The notes below the pieces were generated by a model that did no database searches, was not told where the DNA came from, and saw only the letters and a program-made list of their open reading frames with translations. A DNA stretch of 64,000 nucleotides from Brevibacterium sp. S111 (GTDB taxonomy: Bacteria > Actinomycetota > Actinomycetes > Actinomycetales > Brevibacteriaceae): contig NZ_RHFH01000015.1 of NCBI RefSeq assembly GCF_004745075.1, positions 19,142 through 83,141 of the forward strand. The letters run 5' to 3'. The position numbers and the translations under genes were made by a program. Positions within the stretch are counted from its first letter, which is position 1, and each line of letters starts with the position of its first letter. This document shows, piece by piece, positions 25,957-33,774 of this stretch.

Positions 25957-26370
25957 TCAGTTGATGATCTCTTTGTCATCGTCCTCGCGGATGGCCGCCA
26001 GCCTCTCGCGCCACATTCGCAGGTCCTGCTCGCTCAGGCGCTTCCAGTCGGTGACCTCGCGGACGATGCGCAGGGGTTCGGTGCTGCGAAAGGAACGGGT
26101 GGGGTTGCCGGGGAACTTCTTGTCCGTGACGTTCGGGTCGTCGTCGTAGTCACCGAGGGGTTCAACCTCGTAGACGTGCGGCTGTCCGCCGTTGAGGGCG
26201 GCCACCTCGGCGGCCAATCCTGCACCGTCGGGCAGGGCCGTGAAGTAGATGTGATTCAGCGTCACTTCGGGTCGGTAGTTCGAAGCGAAGCCTGCGGTCA
26301 GCAGGTCGCCGGGTGCGAGTTCGGCACGGGTGCCGTGGAAGAAGGGTCCTTCATCGAGTGCTGCAGCCAT
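25957..26370 (-). CDS. arr: Rifampin ADP-ribosyltransferase (Arr)
   Basis: 137 residues from ATG 26370, the usual length for chromosomal Arr. The whole signature is present: GPFFHGTRAELAPGDLLTAGFASNY, then NHIYFTALPDGAGLAAEVA, HVYEVEPLGDYDDDPNVTDKKFPGNPTRSFRS and EPLRIVREVTDW, carrying the His, Tyr and Asp NAD-site residues. Arr transfers ADP-ribose from NAD to the C23 hydroxyl of rifamycins and inactivates them. It is divergent from the Nramp-like gene with no visible partner, typical of intrinsic chromosomal copies in Actinomycetota. Confidence 0.92.
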   Translation of the reverse strand: MAAALDEGPFFHGTRAELAPGDLLTAGFASNYRPEVTLNHIYFTALPDGAGLAAEVAALNGGQPHVYEVEPLGDYDDDPNVTDKKFPGNPTRSFRSTEPLRIVREVTDWKRLSEQDLRMWRERLAAIREDDDKEIIN

Positions 26371-26609
26371 GGCGTCGAATATACGCTCGAAGACTGCGAA
26401 TCGGCCTCGGATTCGGCGACTAGAATGGGCCTTGAGCGGGCGGTGAAGTGCGCCGCGACATGGTTTGAAGCAGGGGCGCTTCCCGGGTGTTGAGACTTCG
26501 GTCCCGCGATTCGATAACTTCGGCGATACTCTCCTGAGCGAACGATGCCCCGAGACAACGGTTCCGGCGGCGCCGTCGACGTACCCACGTGAAGGAGCCC
26601 ACCCCGCCA

Positions 26610-27917
26610 ATGTCCGCCGAAACGACGACGCAGACGAAGAACGCCGCCTCGGCGCCGACATCACTGACCGGACGACTGCGGCTCATCGGTCCGGGGATCG
26701 TTCTGGCGTTGGCCAGCGTCGGGGCCTCGGACATGATCACGACGATGAACTCCGGCGCCGAATACGGTCTGGCGCTCATCTGGGTGTTCACCGTCGGGAT
26801 CATCCTCAAATTCGTCCTCTCCGAGGCAGTATCCCGGCTGCAGATGAGCGGTGACCGGTCTTTGATCTCCCACCTCACCCGGTTCGGCGGACGGACGTTC
26901 CCGGTGCTGTTCCTCATCGCAGAGCTGCTTGTCGGACTGTTCTTCGGGGCCGGTGTCATCGCGGTGACGACGACGATCCTGCAGGCGATCTTCCCCGTCC
27001 TGCCGTTCTGGCCGACCGCGATCGTCGTGCTCCTCTCCGCCGCGGTGCTTGTCGGCATCGGCCGGTACGGGATCGTGGAAAAGGCGATGATGGGCTTCGG
27101 AATCATCATGTTCTTCGGCATCCTCGCCCTGGCGATCTCCGTGTTCCAAGGCCAGGACGCGCAGGAGGTCGCCGCGGCGACGATCGTGCCGACGTTCCCG
27201 AACACCTCGATCATCACGGTGATGTCGCTCATCGGCGGAGTCGGGGGAGCGACCGGCATCCTCGCCTACTCGTTCTGGATCCGTGAGAAGGCATGGCGGA
27301 CCCCCGACTGGAAGCCCGTCGTCCGGCTCGACCTGTTCATCAGCTACGGACTCGTCTTCGTCTTCGCCGTGGCGATGAGCGCCGTGGGTGCCTTCATCCT
27401 CTACGGGCAGGGCTTCACGATTTCGGACAATGATGCGCTGTTCGCGATCGCCGATGACCTGGTGGGTCGGATCGGTGAGACCGGCCGGCTCGTGTTCCTC
27501 ATCAGCTTCCTCGCCGTGGTGTATACGAGCGTGCTCGGCGGGTTCTCCGGAATCGCCTACGTCACCGCCGACTGCCTGCGCGTGCTGCGCCGCTACCCGC
27601 ACCAGGACGAACCGGCCAATGAGATGTCGGCGAAGTCGATCGAATTCCGCGGCGTCCTCGTCTACCTCTCGATCGCAACGTTGGTCATCATGAGCCTCGG
27701 CAAACCCGTCACCCTCGTGCTCGTCTACGCAGCGATCAGCGCGTTCATTCTGCCGGTGCTCGCCCTGGCGCTGCTCGTCATCCTCAATCGCTCATCCGTG
27801 CCGGCTCAGCTGCGCAACACGAAGTGGTCGAACGTGCTGCTGGCCGTGTGCTTGGCCCTGTTCGGGTTCCTCGCCGCCCTGCAGGTCAAGGAGTCGGTGA
27901 TGGGACTTATTGGTTGA
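26610..27917 (+). CDS. Nramp-like membrane transporter without the canonical metal motifs
   Basis: 435 residues from ATG 26610 (leader GAAGGAG); about 11 membrane segments. Overall topology and the first helix GPGIVLALASVGASDMITTMNSGAEYG match the Nramp fold, but the metal-coordinating D-P-G-N of helix 1 is replaced by G-A-S-D-M, and helix 6 reads GGVGGATGILAYSFW where MntH has the M-P-H motif. It is therefore probably not a Mn/Fe importer; remote Nramp relatives carry other ions or unknown substrates. It ends inside the convergent GNAT gene. Confidence 0.8.
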   Translation: MSAETTTQTKNAASAPTSLTGRLRLIGPGIVLALASVGASDMITTMNSGAEYGLALIWVFTVGIILKFVLSEAVSRLQMSGDRSLISHLTRFGGRTFPVLFLIAELLVGLFFGAGVIAVTTTILQAIFPVLPFWPTAIVVLLSAAVLVGIGRYGIVEKAMMGFGIIMFFGILALAISVFQGQDAQEVAAATIVPTFPNTSIITVMSLIGGVGGATGILAYSFWIREKAWRTPDWKPVVRLDLFISYGLVFVFAVAMSAVGAFILYGQGFTISDNDALFAIADDLVGRIGETGRLVFLISFLAVVYTSVLGGFSGIAYVTADCLRVLRRYPHQDEPANEMSAKSIEFRGVLVYLSIATLVIMSLGKPVTLVLVYAAISAFILPVLALALLVILNRSSVPAQLRNTKWSNVLLAVCLALFGFLAALQVKESVMGLIG

Positions 27918-28410
27918 GGTCTTTGAAGTATCGGGCGACCGGCCAGCGTTCGAATCCGGCTGACTCGTATGCCGACCGTGCTGGGGCATGACCCCGATCA
28001 TCACCGGTCTCGACCATGACCATGTTCATTCCGGCACGCCTGATGCGCTCGAACGAATACTCAAGGAGTGCATTGCCGACGCCCTGCCGCTGGAATCGTG
28101 GATCAACCGCGAGCACGTAGACTTCGCCCATGCGGTCCTCCGGATGCAGGCGAGTGCAGACCCATCCCGCCGGTTCCTCGGCCACCAGAGCGACATCGAT
28201 CTGCTGCGGTTCGCCGTCGAGCGTCTGCGCGAGATCGTCATACTGACGTTCCCGCCAACCTCGCGGGTAGAACGATTCGTAGACGAAGCCCGGAACGTCG
28301 GTCTCAAGCAGCGGGAAGACCGGCTCCCATGCGCGAATCGACAGATCCAGCAGTGCGTCACGATGCGACGGCTGGTACGCGACGATCTGCGGTGTGGCAT
28401 CCATGAACAC
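27907..28410 (-). CDS. GNAT-family N-acetyltransferase
   Basis: 167 residues. Acetyl-CoA motif A is clear: GEVYVLAVDPRFQRQGVGNALLEYSFERIRRAGMNMVMVETG, followed by ARSAYESAGFERWP typical of the family C-terminal end. The substrate is not evident. The start is at 28410, with an alternative ATG two codons on (28404). It overlaps the end of the Nramp-like gene by 11 bases. Confidence 0.8.
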   Translation of the reverse strand: MFMDATPQIVAYQPSHRDALLDLSIRAWEPVFPLLETDVPGFVYESFYPRGWRERQYDDLAQTLDGEPQQIDVALVAEEPAGWVCTRLHPEDRMGEVYVLAVDPRFQRQGVGNALLEYSFERIRRAGMNMVMVETGDDRGHAPARSAYESAGFERWPVARYFKDLNQ

Positions 28411-28456
28411 AGTGTCGCAGACGGGAGGCGATCATGTGCCGGAATGGTGGTGACTG

Positions 28457-29299
28457 CTAGCGCTTCGTGATCCAAACGGCGCGCTCGCTGCTGAAGCTGA
28501 ACAATTCGTCGCTGATCAGTGCGTACTTTCCTTTTTCGCCAGTATCGGCAAAGCACAGATTTCCGTCGGCACTACCTCCGGGGGCAATATCTCCGTAACT
28601 GAGGGGATCCTCGCCAGAGAGGGTCGTGTCTTTCATGTCTCCGGATGGATACTGAAGCTTCCAGTCGATAGCGTTGTACGAAACTTCTGAGTCGCCGTCA
28701 TTCTTGATTGTGACTTTCGAGCACAGCTGGGCGCCGAAAGTATCATTGACGGTCCGTAACTCTTCAGCCGTGACCTTGACGCCGCGGGTGCTGATTTCTT
28801 CGCCTGGTTTGCCGACGATGTCGTCTTCAGTCTGTCCCGGAAATTGGTCAGTCTTCGGTTCCATTTCTTGAACGTCTTCGGCCGGCTCCGCTGCTGGTTG
28901 TGCTGCTGACTGCGTGTCCTTTTGATCTGAACCAAGTGATCCGATGAAAGCACCGGTTGTAATGCTGGAAGCCAGGGCTAGGAGGACTGCGAGAACTGAA
29001 GCGACGAGGCCGAAGATTGACGCTACTTTATTCGTTGCAACCCGCTTGGACACCCTGACGATTCCGAGTATTCCGAAGATCCCACCAATGATGCCCAGTG
29101 GTATTGCAGTGAAAAGCGATACGAATGGGATGAACCCGAGTACGAGCGCAACGATCCCTAAAACGAGTGCTGTTGTGCCGAATCCGTTCTTCGGTTGGGG
29201 ACGCAATTGGGCATACTGAACGGGCTGATAGTAGGTCAAGGGCAGGGTTCCTTCGAGTCCAAATTGTTGCAGGGAGATATATGACTCGATAGTAGGCAC
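28457..29299 (-). CDS. DUF4190-like membrane protein with a DUF4352-like extracytoplasmic domain
   Basis: 280 residues. A proline-containing N-terminal tail is followed by two hydrophobic segments (GIVALVLGFIPFVSLFTAIPLGIIGGIFGILGIVRV and ASIFGLVASVLAVLLALASSITTG), the DUF4190 arrangement. After a Ser/Glu-rich linker comes a beta-rich domain (GVKVTAEELRTVNDTFGAQLCSKVTIKNDGDSEVSYNAIDWKL) that resembles DUF4352 or similar immunoglobulin-like domains. It is probably anchored with the domain outside. The DNA here is visibly poorer in G+C than its neighbours, which suggests acquisition by transfer. Function unknown. Confidence 0.7.
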   Translation of the reverse strand: MPTIESYISLQQFGLEGTLPLTYYQPVQYAQLRPQPKNGFGTTALVLGIVALVLGFIPFVSLFTAIPLGIIGGIFGILGIVRVSKRVATNKVASIFGLVASVLAVLLALASSITTGAFIGSLGSDQKDTQSAAQPAAEPAEDVQEMEPKTDQFPGQTEDDIVGKPGEEISTRGVKVTAEELRTVNDTFGAQLCSKVTIKNDGDSEVSYNAIDWKLQYPSGDMKDTTLSGEDPLSYGDIAPGGSADGNLCFADTGEKGKYALISDELFSFSSERAVWITKR

Positions 29300-29493
29300 A
29301 GCAGGACTAGTGTCTTGACCAATATTGAGTACGTTTCAATAACGTTTTTCCAGGTCACGCAGTGCACCTGGTGTGCTCACCTGCCCCCGGGGTGTTCTGT
29401 TCAGCTGAGGTTCGACGAGGCGTCGCCGCGATTAAACTCGGCAGCCTGTCAACCGTGCCCGTGCCCTGGACAATATGAGGGCCCTTTCCTGCC

Positions 29494-30522
29494 TCACTCG
29501 CGGCCGGAACTGATCCATTTCGGATTGTCGACGATGTTGCGGCCGCCCTCGACGAGCGTGCGGATCTCATCGAGTCGTTGCATATCGGCAGGCTCGAGCC
29601 GCAGATCGAGCGCGCCGAGGTTCTCCAGACTGCGTTCGGGTTTGCGGGAGCCTGGGATCGGAACTGCGTTGACTCCCATCTTTGCCGCCCGGTGAAAAAG
29701 CCAGCCCAACGCCACCTGAGCGTTGGTCGCGTTGTGACGGTCGGCCACCGCGGCGACGATGGAGACGATCCGTTGGTTGGCCTCCCACGCATCACCCATG
29801 CGCGCGGTCCCGCCGCGGACGTCACCGGCCACCTGGTCCTTCGTCAGGGTGCCGGTGAGGAATCCGCGTCCCAGCGGACTGTACGGGACGAATCCGACCC
29901 CGAGTTCCGCGCAGGCAGGCACGACGTGGTCTTCGACATCGCGTGACCACAGGCTCCATTCGGACTGGACCGCGCTGATCGGGTGGATCGCATGGGCACG
30001 ACGCAGCTCGTCCGCGGTGACCTCGGACAGGCCGATGTGCGCGACCTTGCCGGCCGTGATCAGCTCGGCCATCGCCCCGACCGTGTCCTCGATGGGAACG
30101 TCGGAATCCGGCCGATGCAGATAGTAGAGATCGATGGAATCCACGCCGAGGCGGCGCAGCGAAGCATCGCACGCTTCGTGTGCGTACTCGGGCCGTCCAT
30201 CCGTTCGTTTCGTCGATCCGTCGGAGAGCGTGCGCAGCCCGGTGATTCCGAATTTCGTGGCGAGCTGGACGTCATCGCGGCGCTTGGCCAGGAACGGGGC
30301 GAGCATCTCCTCGTTCGTTCCGGCCGGACCGGTGGTGCCGTCGCGGGGTTCGCCGTAGACGTCGGCAGTGTCGAGCAGGGTGATGCCGGCATCGACGACT
30401 TCACCGAGTGTGGCGCGGGCATCGTCGTCGGTCGTGCCACCGTAGACGTGGGACAGTGCCATGCAGCCGAAGCCGATGGGGGAGACCTCGAACTCGCCGA
30501 GGAGGCTGGTCGTAGTGGTCAT
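29494..30522 (-). CDS. Aldo/keto reductase
   Basis: 342 residues. Aldo/keto reductase hallmarks: SPIGFGCMALSH, ITLLDTADVYGEPRDGTTGPAGTNEEML with catalytic Asp and Tyr, QLATKFGI with the catalytic Lys, and SIDLYYLHRPDSDVPIEDT with the His. It reduces carbonyls with NADPH. The ATG overlaps the stop of the MerR regulator by 4 bases (ATGA), so both are made from the promoter at 30964-30994. Likely induced by a reactive aldehyde or similar signal through that MerR protein. Confidence 0.9.
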   Translation of the reverse strand: MTTTTSLLGEFEVSPIGFGCMALSHVYGGTTDDDARATLGEVVDAGITLLDTADVYGEPRDGTTGPAGTNEEMLAPFLAKRRDDVQLATKFGITGLRTLSDGSTKRTDGRPEYAHEACDASLRRLGVDSIDLYYLHRPDSDVPIEDTVGAMAELITAGKVAHIGLSEVTADELRRAHAIHPISAVQSEWSLWSRDVEDHVVPACAELGVGFVPYSPLGRGFLTGTLTKDQVAGDVRGGTARMGDAWEANQRIVSIVAAVADRHNATNAQVALGWLFHRAAKMGVNAVPIPGSRKPERSLENLGALDLRLEPADMQRLDEIRTLVEGGRNIVDNPKWISSGRE

Positions 30523-30956
30523 GGGTGGTGTCCTTTCGGAGAGTGCGAGGTGTCGTCGGGAGCGCCGCCGTAGACGGCGATCTTGTACTCGGTGGCGGTC
30601 AATGCTCGTTCGAGGTCGTGGATCTGCTCGATGATCCGCTGCCGTTGGTCGCGCATGATCTGCAGGCGTTCAGGTGTGGTCGACTCGCCCTGGTTGACGA
30701 GTTCGACATAGCGGGTGAGTTCGCGGATTCCCATACCGGATGACCGCATGCGCACGAGGAAGTCGAGCCGGTCGACGGCTCTCTGGTCGAAGACGCGATG
30801 GCCCGAGGTTGAGCGTCCCACCTGGATGAGTCCCATGTGTTCGTAGTAGCGGGCAGTGTGTGCCGTGATGCCGAGGCGATTGCAGACCTCGCCGATGGAA
30901 AGGGGTGCATCGGTGGGTCGCGGAGGAGTCTCGACAGCAGGGGCAGCGTCAGTCAT
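30519..30956 (-). CDS. MerR-family transcriptional regulator
   Basis: 145 residues from ATG 30956. The N-terminal helix-turn-helix LSIGEVCNRLGITAHTARYYEHMGLIQVGRSTSGHRVFDQRAVDRLDFLVRMRSSGMGI is a clear MerR domain, followed by a coiled coil (TTPERLQIMRDQRQRIIEQIHDLERAL). No metal-binding Cys pair is visible at the end, which fits the NmlR/AdhR-like, aldehyde-responsive type. It co-transcribes with the aldo/keto reductase and is likely autoregulated. Confidence 0.88.
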   Translation of the reverse strand: MTDAAPAVETPPRPTDAPLSIGEVCNRLGITAHTARYYEHMGLIQVGRSTSGHRVFDQRAVDRLDFLVRMRSSGMGIRELTRYVELVNQGESTTPERLQIMRDQRQRIIEQIHDLERALTATEYKIAVYGGAPDDTSHSPKGHHP

Positions 30957-30963
30957 AGCGTCA

Positions 30964-30994
30964 ACGCTAGAACTTCGAGTGCACTCTAAGTCAA
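30964..30994 (-). promoter_or_regulatory. MerR-type promoter with 19-bp spacer and dyad
   Basis: On the minus strand TTGACT (30994-30989) and TAGCGT (30969-30964) form -35 and -10 elements 19 bases apart. The spacer contains the near-perfect dyad CTT-A-GAGTGCACTC-G-AAG (30973-30990). Overlong spacers with a central dyad are the diagnostic form of MerR-activated promoters. Confidence 0.65.
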
Positions 30995-31069
30995 GGGTTC
31001 TTCGAAGATTGTGCAATTGAACGGACCGGCTATGTTCGGCAGTGAATAGTTGAACGTAATTGTTGATGG

Positions 31070-31092
31070 ATATAGCAATAAATGAGCTATAT
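31070..31092. promoter_or_regulatory. Inverted repeat in an AT-rich promoter region
   Basis: ATATAGC-N9-GCTATAT is a perfect 7-bp-arm dyad in a markedly AT-rich stretch (about 31020-31110) upstream of the acyl-CoA dehydrogenase operon. It looks like a repressor site, but no regulator gene adjoins the operon. Confidence 0.45.
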
Positions 31093-31257
31093 TGATAATG
31101 TTTGATTGACTAATGGTGAGAGCTCGCCGACGAGACAGACCGCATAGTCGCACCGTCTCGGAACGGAGGCGCCGACTGCGGGGATTGGTGGTCGGGCAAT
31201 CGCCCCGTGCACCGCCTTCACGTGGTGCCCTCAATGATCGAGGAGACAGCAGTCCGC

Positions 31258-32406
31258 ATGGCAGTGAGCAATGAAGAGCAGATGATGATCGACCTGGTCG
31301 CCGAATTCATCGACGAGCAGGTCAAACCCAGCGTCAACAAGGTCGAGCACGCCGATGAATACCCCGAAGCGTGGATCCAGACGATGAAGGACATGGGCAT
31401 CTACGGGCTCGCCATCGATGAACCGTGGGGGATGGGCAAGGTCTCGACCGAGGCCTATGCGCTCATCACGCAGGAACTCGCTCGCGGGTGGATGTCCCTG
31501 GCAGGGGCGATGGGCGGGCACACCGTCGTCGCGAAGCTCCTCCAGGAATACGGTACGCAGGAACAGAAGGAGAGGTACCTGCCGCGGATGGCCACGGGTG
31601 AGCTGCGCGCGACGATGGCGCTGACCGAACCCGGCGGCGGATCCGATCTGCAGGCGATGCGCACAACAGCTGCCAAGGACGGTGACGACTACGTCATCAA
31701 CGGCGCGAAGACGTGGATCACGAACGCCCGGAAATCCGACCTCATCGCTTTGCTGTGCAAGACCGACCCCGAGGCGGAACCCCGTCACAAGGGCATCTCG
31801 ATCATCCTCGTGGAGAAGGGGGAGGGGTTTACCGTCTCCCAGGATCTGTCGAAGCTCGGTTACAAGGGCGTTGAGACGTGCGAGCTGTCCTTCGACGGTC
31901 TTCGGCAGCCGCAGTCGCAGCTGCTGGGTGAGGCCGAGGGTGTCGGGTTCAAGCAGATGATGAAGGGCCTCGAGATCGGCCGCATCCAGGTCGCGTCCCG
32001 GTCGCTCGGTGTTGCGCAGGCTGCGCTCGATGATGCGGTGAAGTATTCGCAGGAGCGTGAGTCGATGGGCAAGCCGATCTGGAAGCACCAGTCGGTGGGC
32101 AACAAGCTCGCGACGATGGCGACGAAGCTCGAGGCCGCCCGGCAGCTCGTCCTCCACGCCGCTCGCACCTATGATTCGGGTGCGCGTGTGGACATGGAGG
32201 CAGGAATGGCGAAGCTCTATGCCTCGGAGATGGCCGCCGAGGTGGCCCTCGATGCCATCCGCGTCCATGGCGGTTACGGATACTCCACCGAATACGACGT
32301 CGAACGCTACTACCGCGATGCTCCGCTGATGATCGTCGGCGAAGGCACGAACGAGATCCAGATGAACGTCATCGCCAAGCAGCTCATCGGTCGGAACAAG
32401 GCCTGA
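31258..32406 (+). CDS. Acyl-CoA dehydrogenase
   Basis: 382 residues from ATG 31258 (upstream GAGGAG). Domain order is standard: N-terminal helices, a beta domain with ATMALTEPGGGSDLQAMRTTA (FAD and substrate binding) and NGAKTWITNA, and the C-terminal bundle ending VHGGYGYSTEYDVERYYRDAPLMIVGEGTNEIQ, where the Glu of GEGTNEIQ is the catalytic base of short- and branched-chain enzymes. It oxidises an acyl-CoA to the 2-enoyl-CoA, passing electrons to ETF. It starts a run of four CoA-metabolism genes on the same strand. Confidence 0.92.
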   Translation: MAVSNEEQMMIDLVAEFIDEQVKPSVNKVEHADEYPEAWIQTMKDMGIYGLAIDEPWGMGKVSTEAYALITQELARGWMSLAGAMGGHTVVAKLLQEYGTQEQKERYLPRMATGELRATMALTEPGGGSDLQAMRTTAAKDGDDYVINGAKTWITNARKSDLIALLCKTDPEAEPRHKGISIILVEKGEGFTVSQDLSKLGYKGVETCELSFDGLRQPQSQLLGEAEGVGFKQMMKGLEIGRIQVASRSLGVAQAALDDAVKYSQERESMGKPIWKHQSVGNKLATMATKLEAARQLVLHAARTYDSGARVDMEAGMAKLYASEMAAEVALDAIRVHGGYGYSTEYDVERYYRDAPLMIVGEGTNEIQMNVIAKQLIGRNKA

Positions 32407-32490
32407 GGCTCGTGGGCGGCACCCACACCTGTCGTACCCACACGATTCGCCTCTAGCCACCTGGCCACGAATCCAACCCGAGGGAAGAAC

Positions 32491-33666
32491 ATGACCCACA
32501 AACCCCGTCCGCGTCCGGACACTCCGCACATGATGACCGAGGAGCGCCTCGAAATTCAGGCGCTCGCCCGCGAGTTCGCTCGCGATGTCGTTCTGCCGAT
32601 TGCCAATGAGCTCGACCCGGTCGAGGGGCAGTTCCCGGATTCGATGGTCAAGCAGATGGCGGAGATGGGGTTCTTCGGCATCCTCATCCCCGAGGAATAC
32701 GGGGGACTGGGGCTTGGTGTGTTCGAGTACTGCCTCGTGGCTGAGGAACTCTCCCGTGCTTGGATGTCGGTGGCCGGCCTGTTGGCTCGCGGCAACGGCA
32801 TGGGTGGTGGGTTCTCTCCTGAGCAGGAGGCCCGTCTGCTGCCGAAGGTCGCCAGTGGTGAGTACCTCGGGGCCTTCGCCCTGTCTGAGGCCGAGGCCGG
32901 GTCGGATGTGGCGAATTTGCGGTGCAAGGCCGAACGCAATGCCGATGGTGATTGGGTCATCAACGGGACGAAGATGTGGTGCACGTATGCCGATCAGGCC
33001 GACTACATCGTCCTCTTCGCCCGCACCTCGGTCGAGGAGAAGCGACATCGGGGGATCTCGGTGTTCCTCGTCGAGAAGGAACGCGGCACCTTCCCCGAGG
33101 GGATCTCCGGGGCGCCGGCGAAGAAGATCGGGTACCACGGGTGGAAGACGTGGGAGCTGTCGTTCGACAACTTCGTCCTGCCTGCCGATGCTCTGCTCGG
33201 TGAGGAAGGACGCGGGTTCTACCAGGCGGTGTCCGGCCTCGAGGTCGGGCGTGCGCACACGGCGGCGCGGTCGATCGGTCTGGCGCAGGCGGCGCTCGAG
33301 GACTCGGTGAAGTATCTCAAGGAACGCGAACAGTTCGGGCATCCGTTGGCTGATTTCCAGCATCTGCGGTTCAAGGTCGCGGACATGGCCGCTCAGATCG
33401 AGGCGTGCCGGCAACTGATGTACCACGTGTGCACGGAGATCGATTCGGGTCGTCGCTGTGACAAGGAAGCGGCGATGGTGAAGTACCTGGCCGGAGAGAT
33501 GAGTGAGAAGGTCACCTCGGAGGCGCTGCAGATCCATGGTGGTGCCGGGTACACGAAGGACTTCGCCGTCGAGCGCCACTGGAGGGATGCGCGGTTGACG
33601 AAGATCTTCGAAGGGTCGTCGGAGATCCAGATGCGCATCATCTCCGACGAACTCCTCGGCCGCTGA
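32491..33666 (+). CDS. Acyl-CoA dehydrogenase (second paralogue)
   Basis: 391 residues. Same architecture as its neighbour: GAFALSEAEAGSDVANLRCKA, NGTKMWCTYA, and a C terminus with HGGAGYTKDFAVERHWRDARLTKIFEGSSEIQ, Glu again in the catalytic FEGSSEIQ position. The two paralogues differ clearly in sequence, so they probably act on different CoA thioesters of one pathway. Gap of 84 bases from the previous gene; start ATG 32491 behind GAGGGAAGAAC. Confidence 0.92.
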   Translation: MTHKPRPRPDTPHMMTEERLEIQALAREFARDVVLPIANELDPVEGQFPDSMVKQMAEMGFFGILIPEEYGGLGLGVFEYCLVAEELSRAWMSVAGLLARGNGMGGGFSPEQEARLLPKVASGEYLGAFALSEAEAGSDVANLRCKAERNADGDWVINGTKMWCTYADQADYIVLFARTSVEEKRHRGISVFLVEKERGTFPEGISGAPAKKIGYHGWKTWELSFDNFVLPADALLGEEGRGFYQAVSGLEVGRAHTAARSIGLAQAALEDSVKYLKEREQFGHPLADFQHLRFKVADMAAQIEACRQLMYHVCTEIDSGRRCDKEAAMVKYLAGEMSEKVTSEALQIHGGAGYTKDFAVERHWRDARLTKIFEGSSEIQMRIISDELLGR

Positions 33667-33682
33667 ATTACTACCCGACGGC

Positions 33683-33726
33683 CTCCCAGCAACCTGGCGC
33701 GAGGTTGCTAGGCGCCCCTCAGGGAG
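33683..33726 (+). ncRNA. Possible structured RNA element with a pseudoknot, before the hydratase gene
   Basis: An inner hairpin AGCAACCT-ggcgcg-AGGTTGCT (33688-33709) is enclosed directly by CTCCC/GGGAG (33683-33687 with 33722-33726). Loop bases GGCGC (33696-33700) are complementary to GCGCC (33712-33716) in the 3' connector, so an H-type pseudoknot is possible. No T-run follows, so it is not a simple terminator. Located in the mRNA between the second dehydrogenase and the hydratase; it ends 48 bases before the hydratase start. Compact pseudoknots of this kind occur in riboswitches, but no known class is matched by eye. Confidence 0.35.
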
Positions 33727-33774
33727 CAATTGGGGTGGGCTGATGGGCGGCACACCACCACTACCGTAAGGAAT

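Noticed and set aside
33688..33709. Rho-independent terminator after the second dehydrogenase
   Set aside because: No T-run follows, and the outer stem and pseudoknot complementarity suggest a structured element instead.
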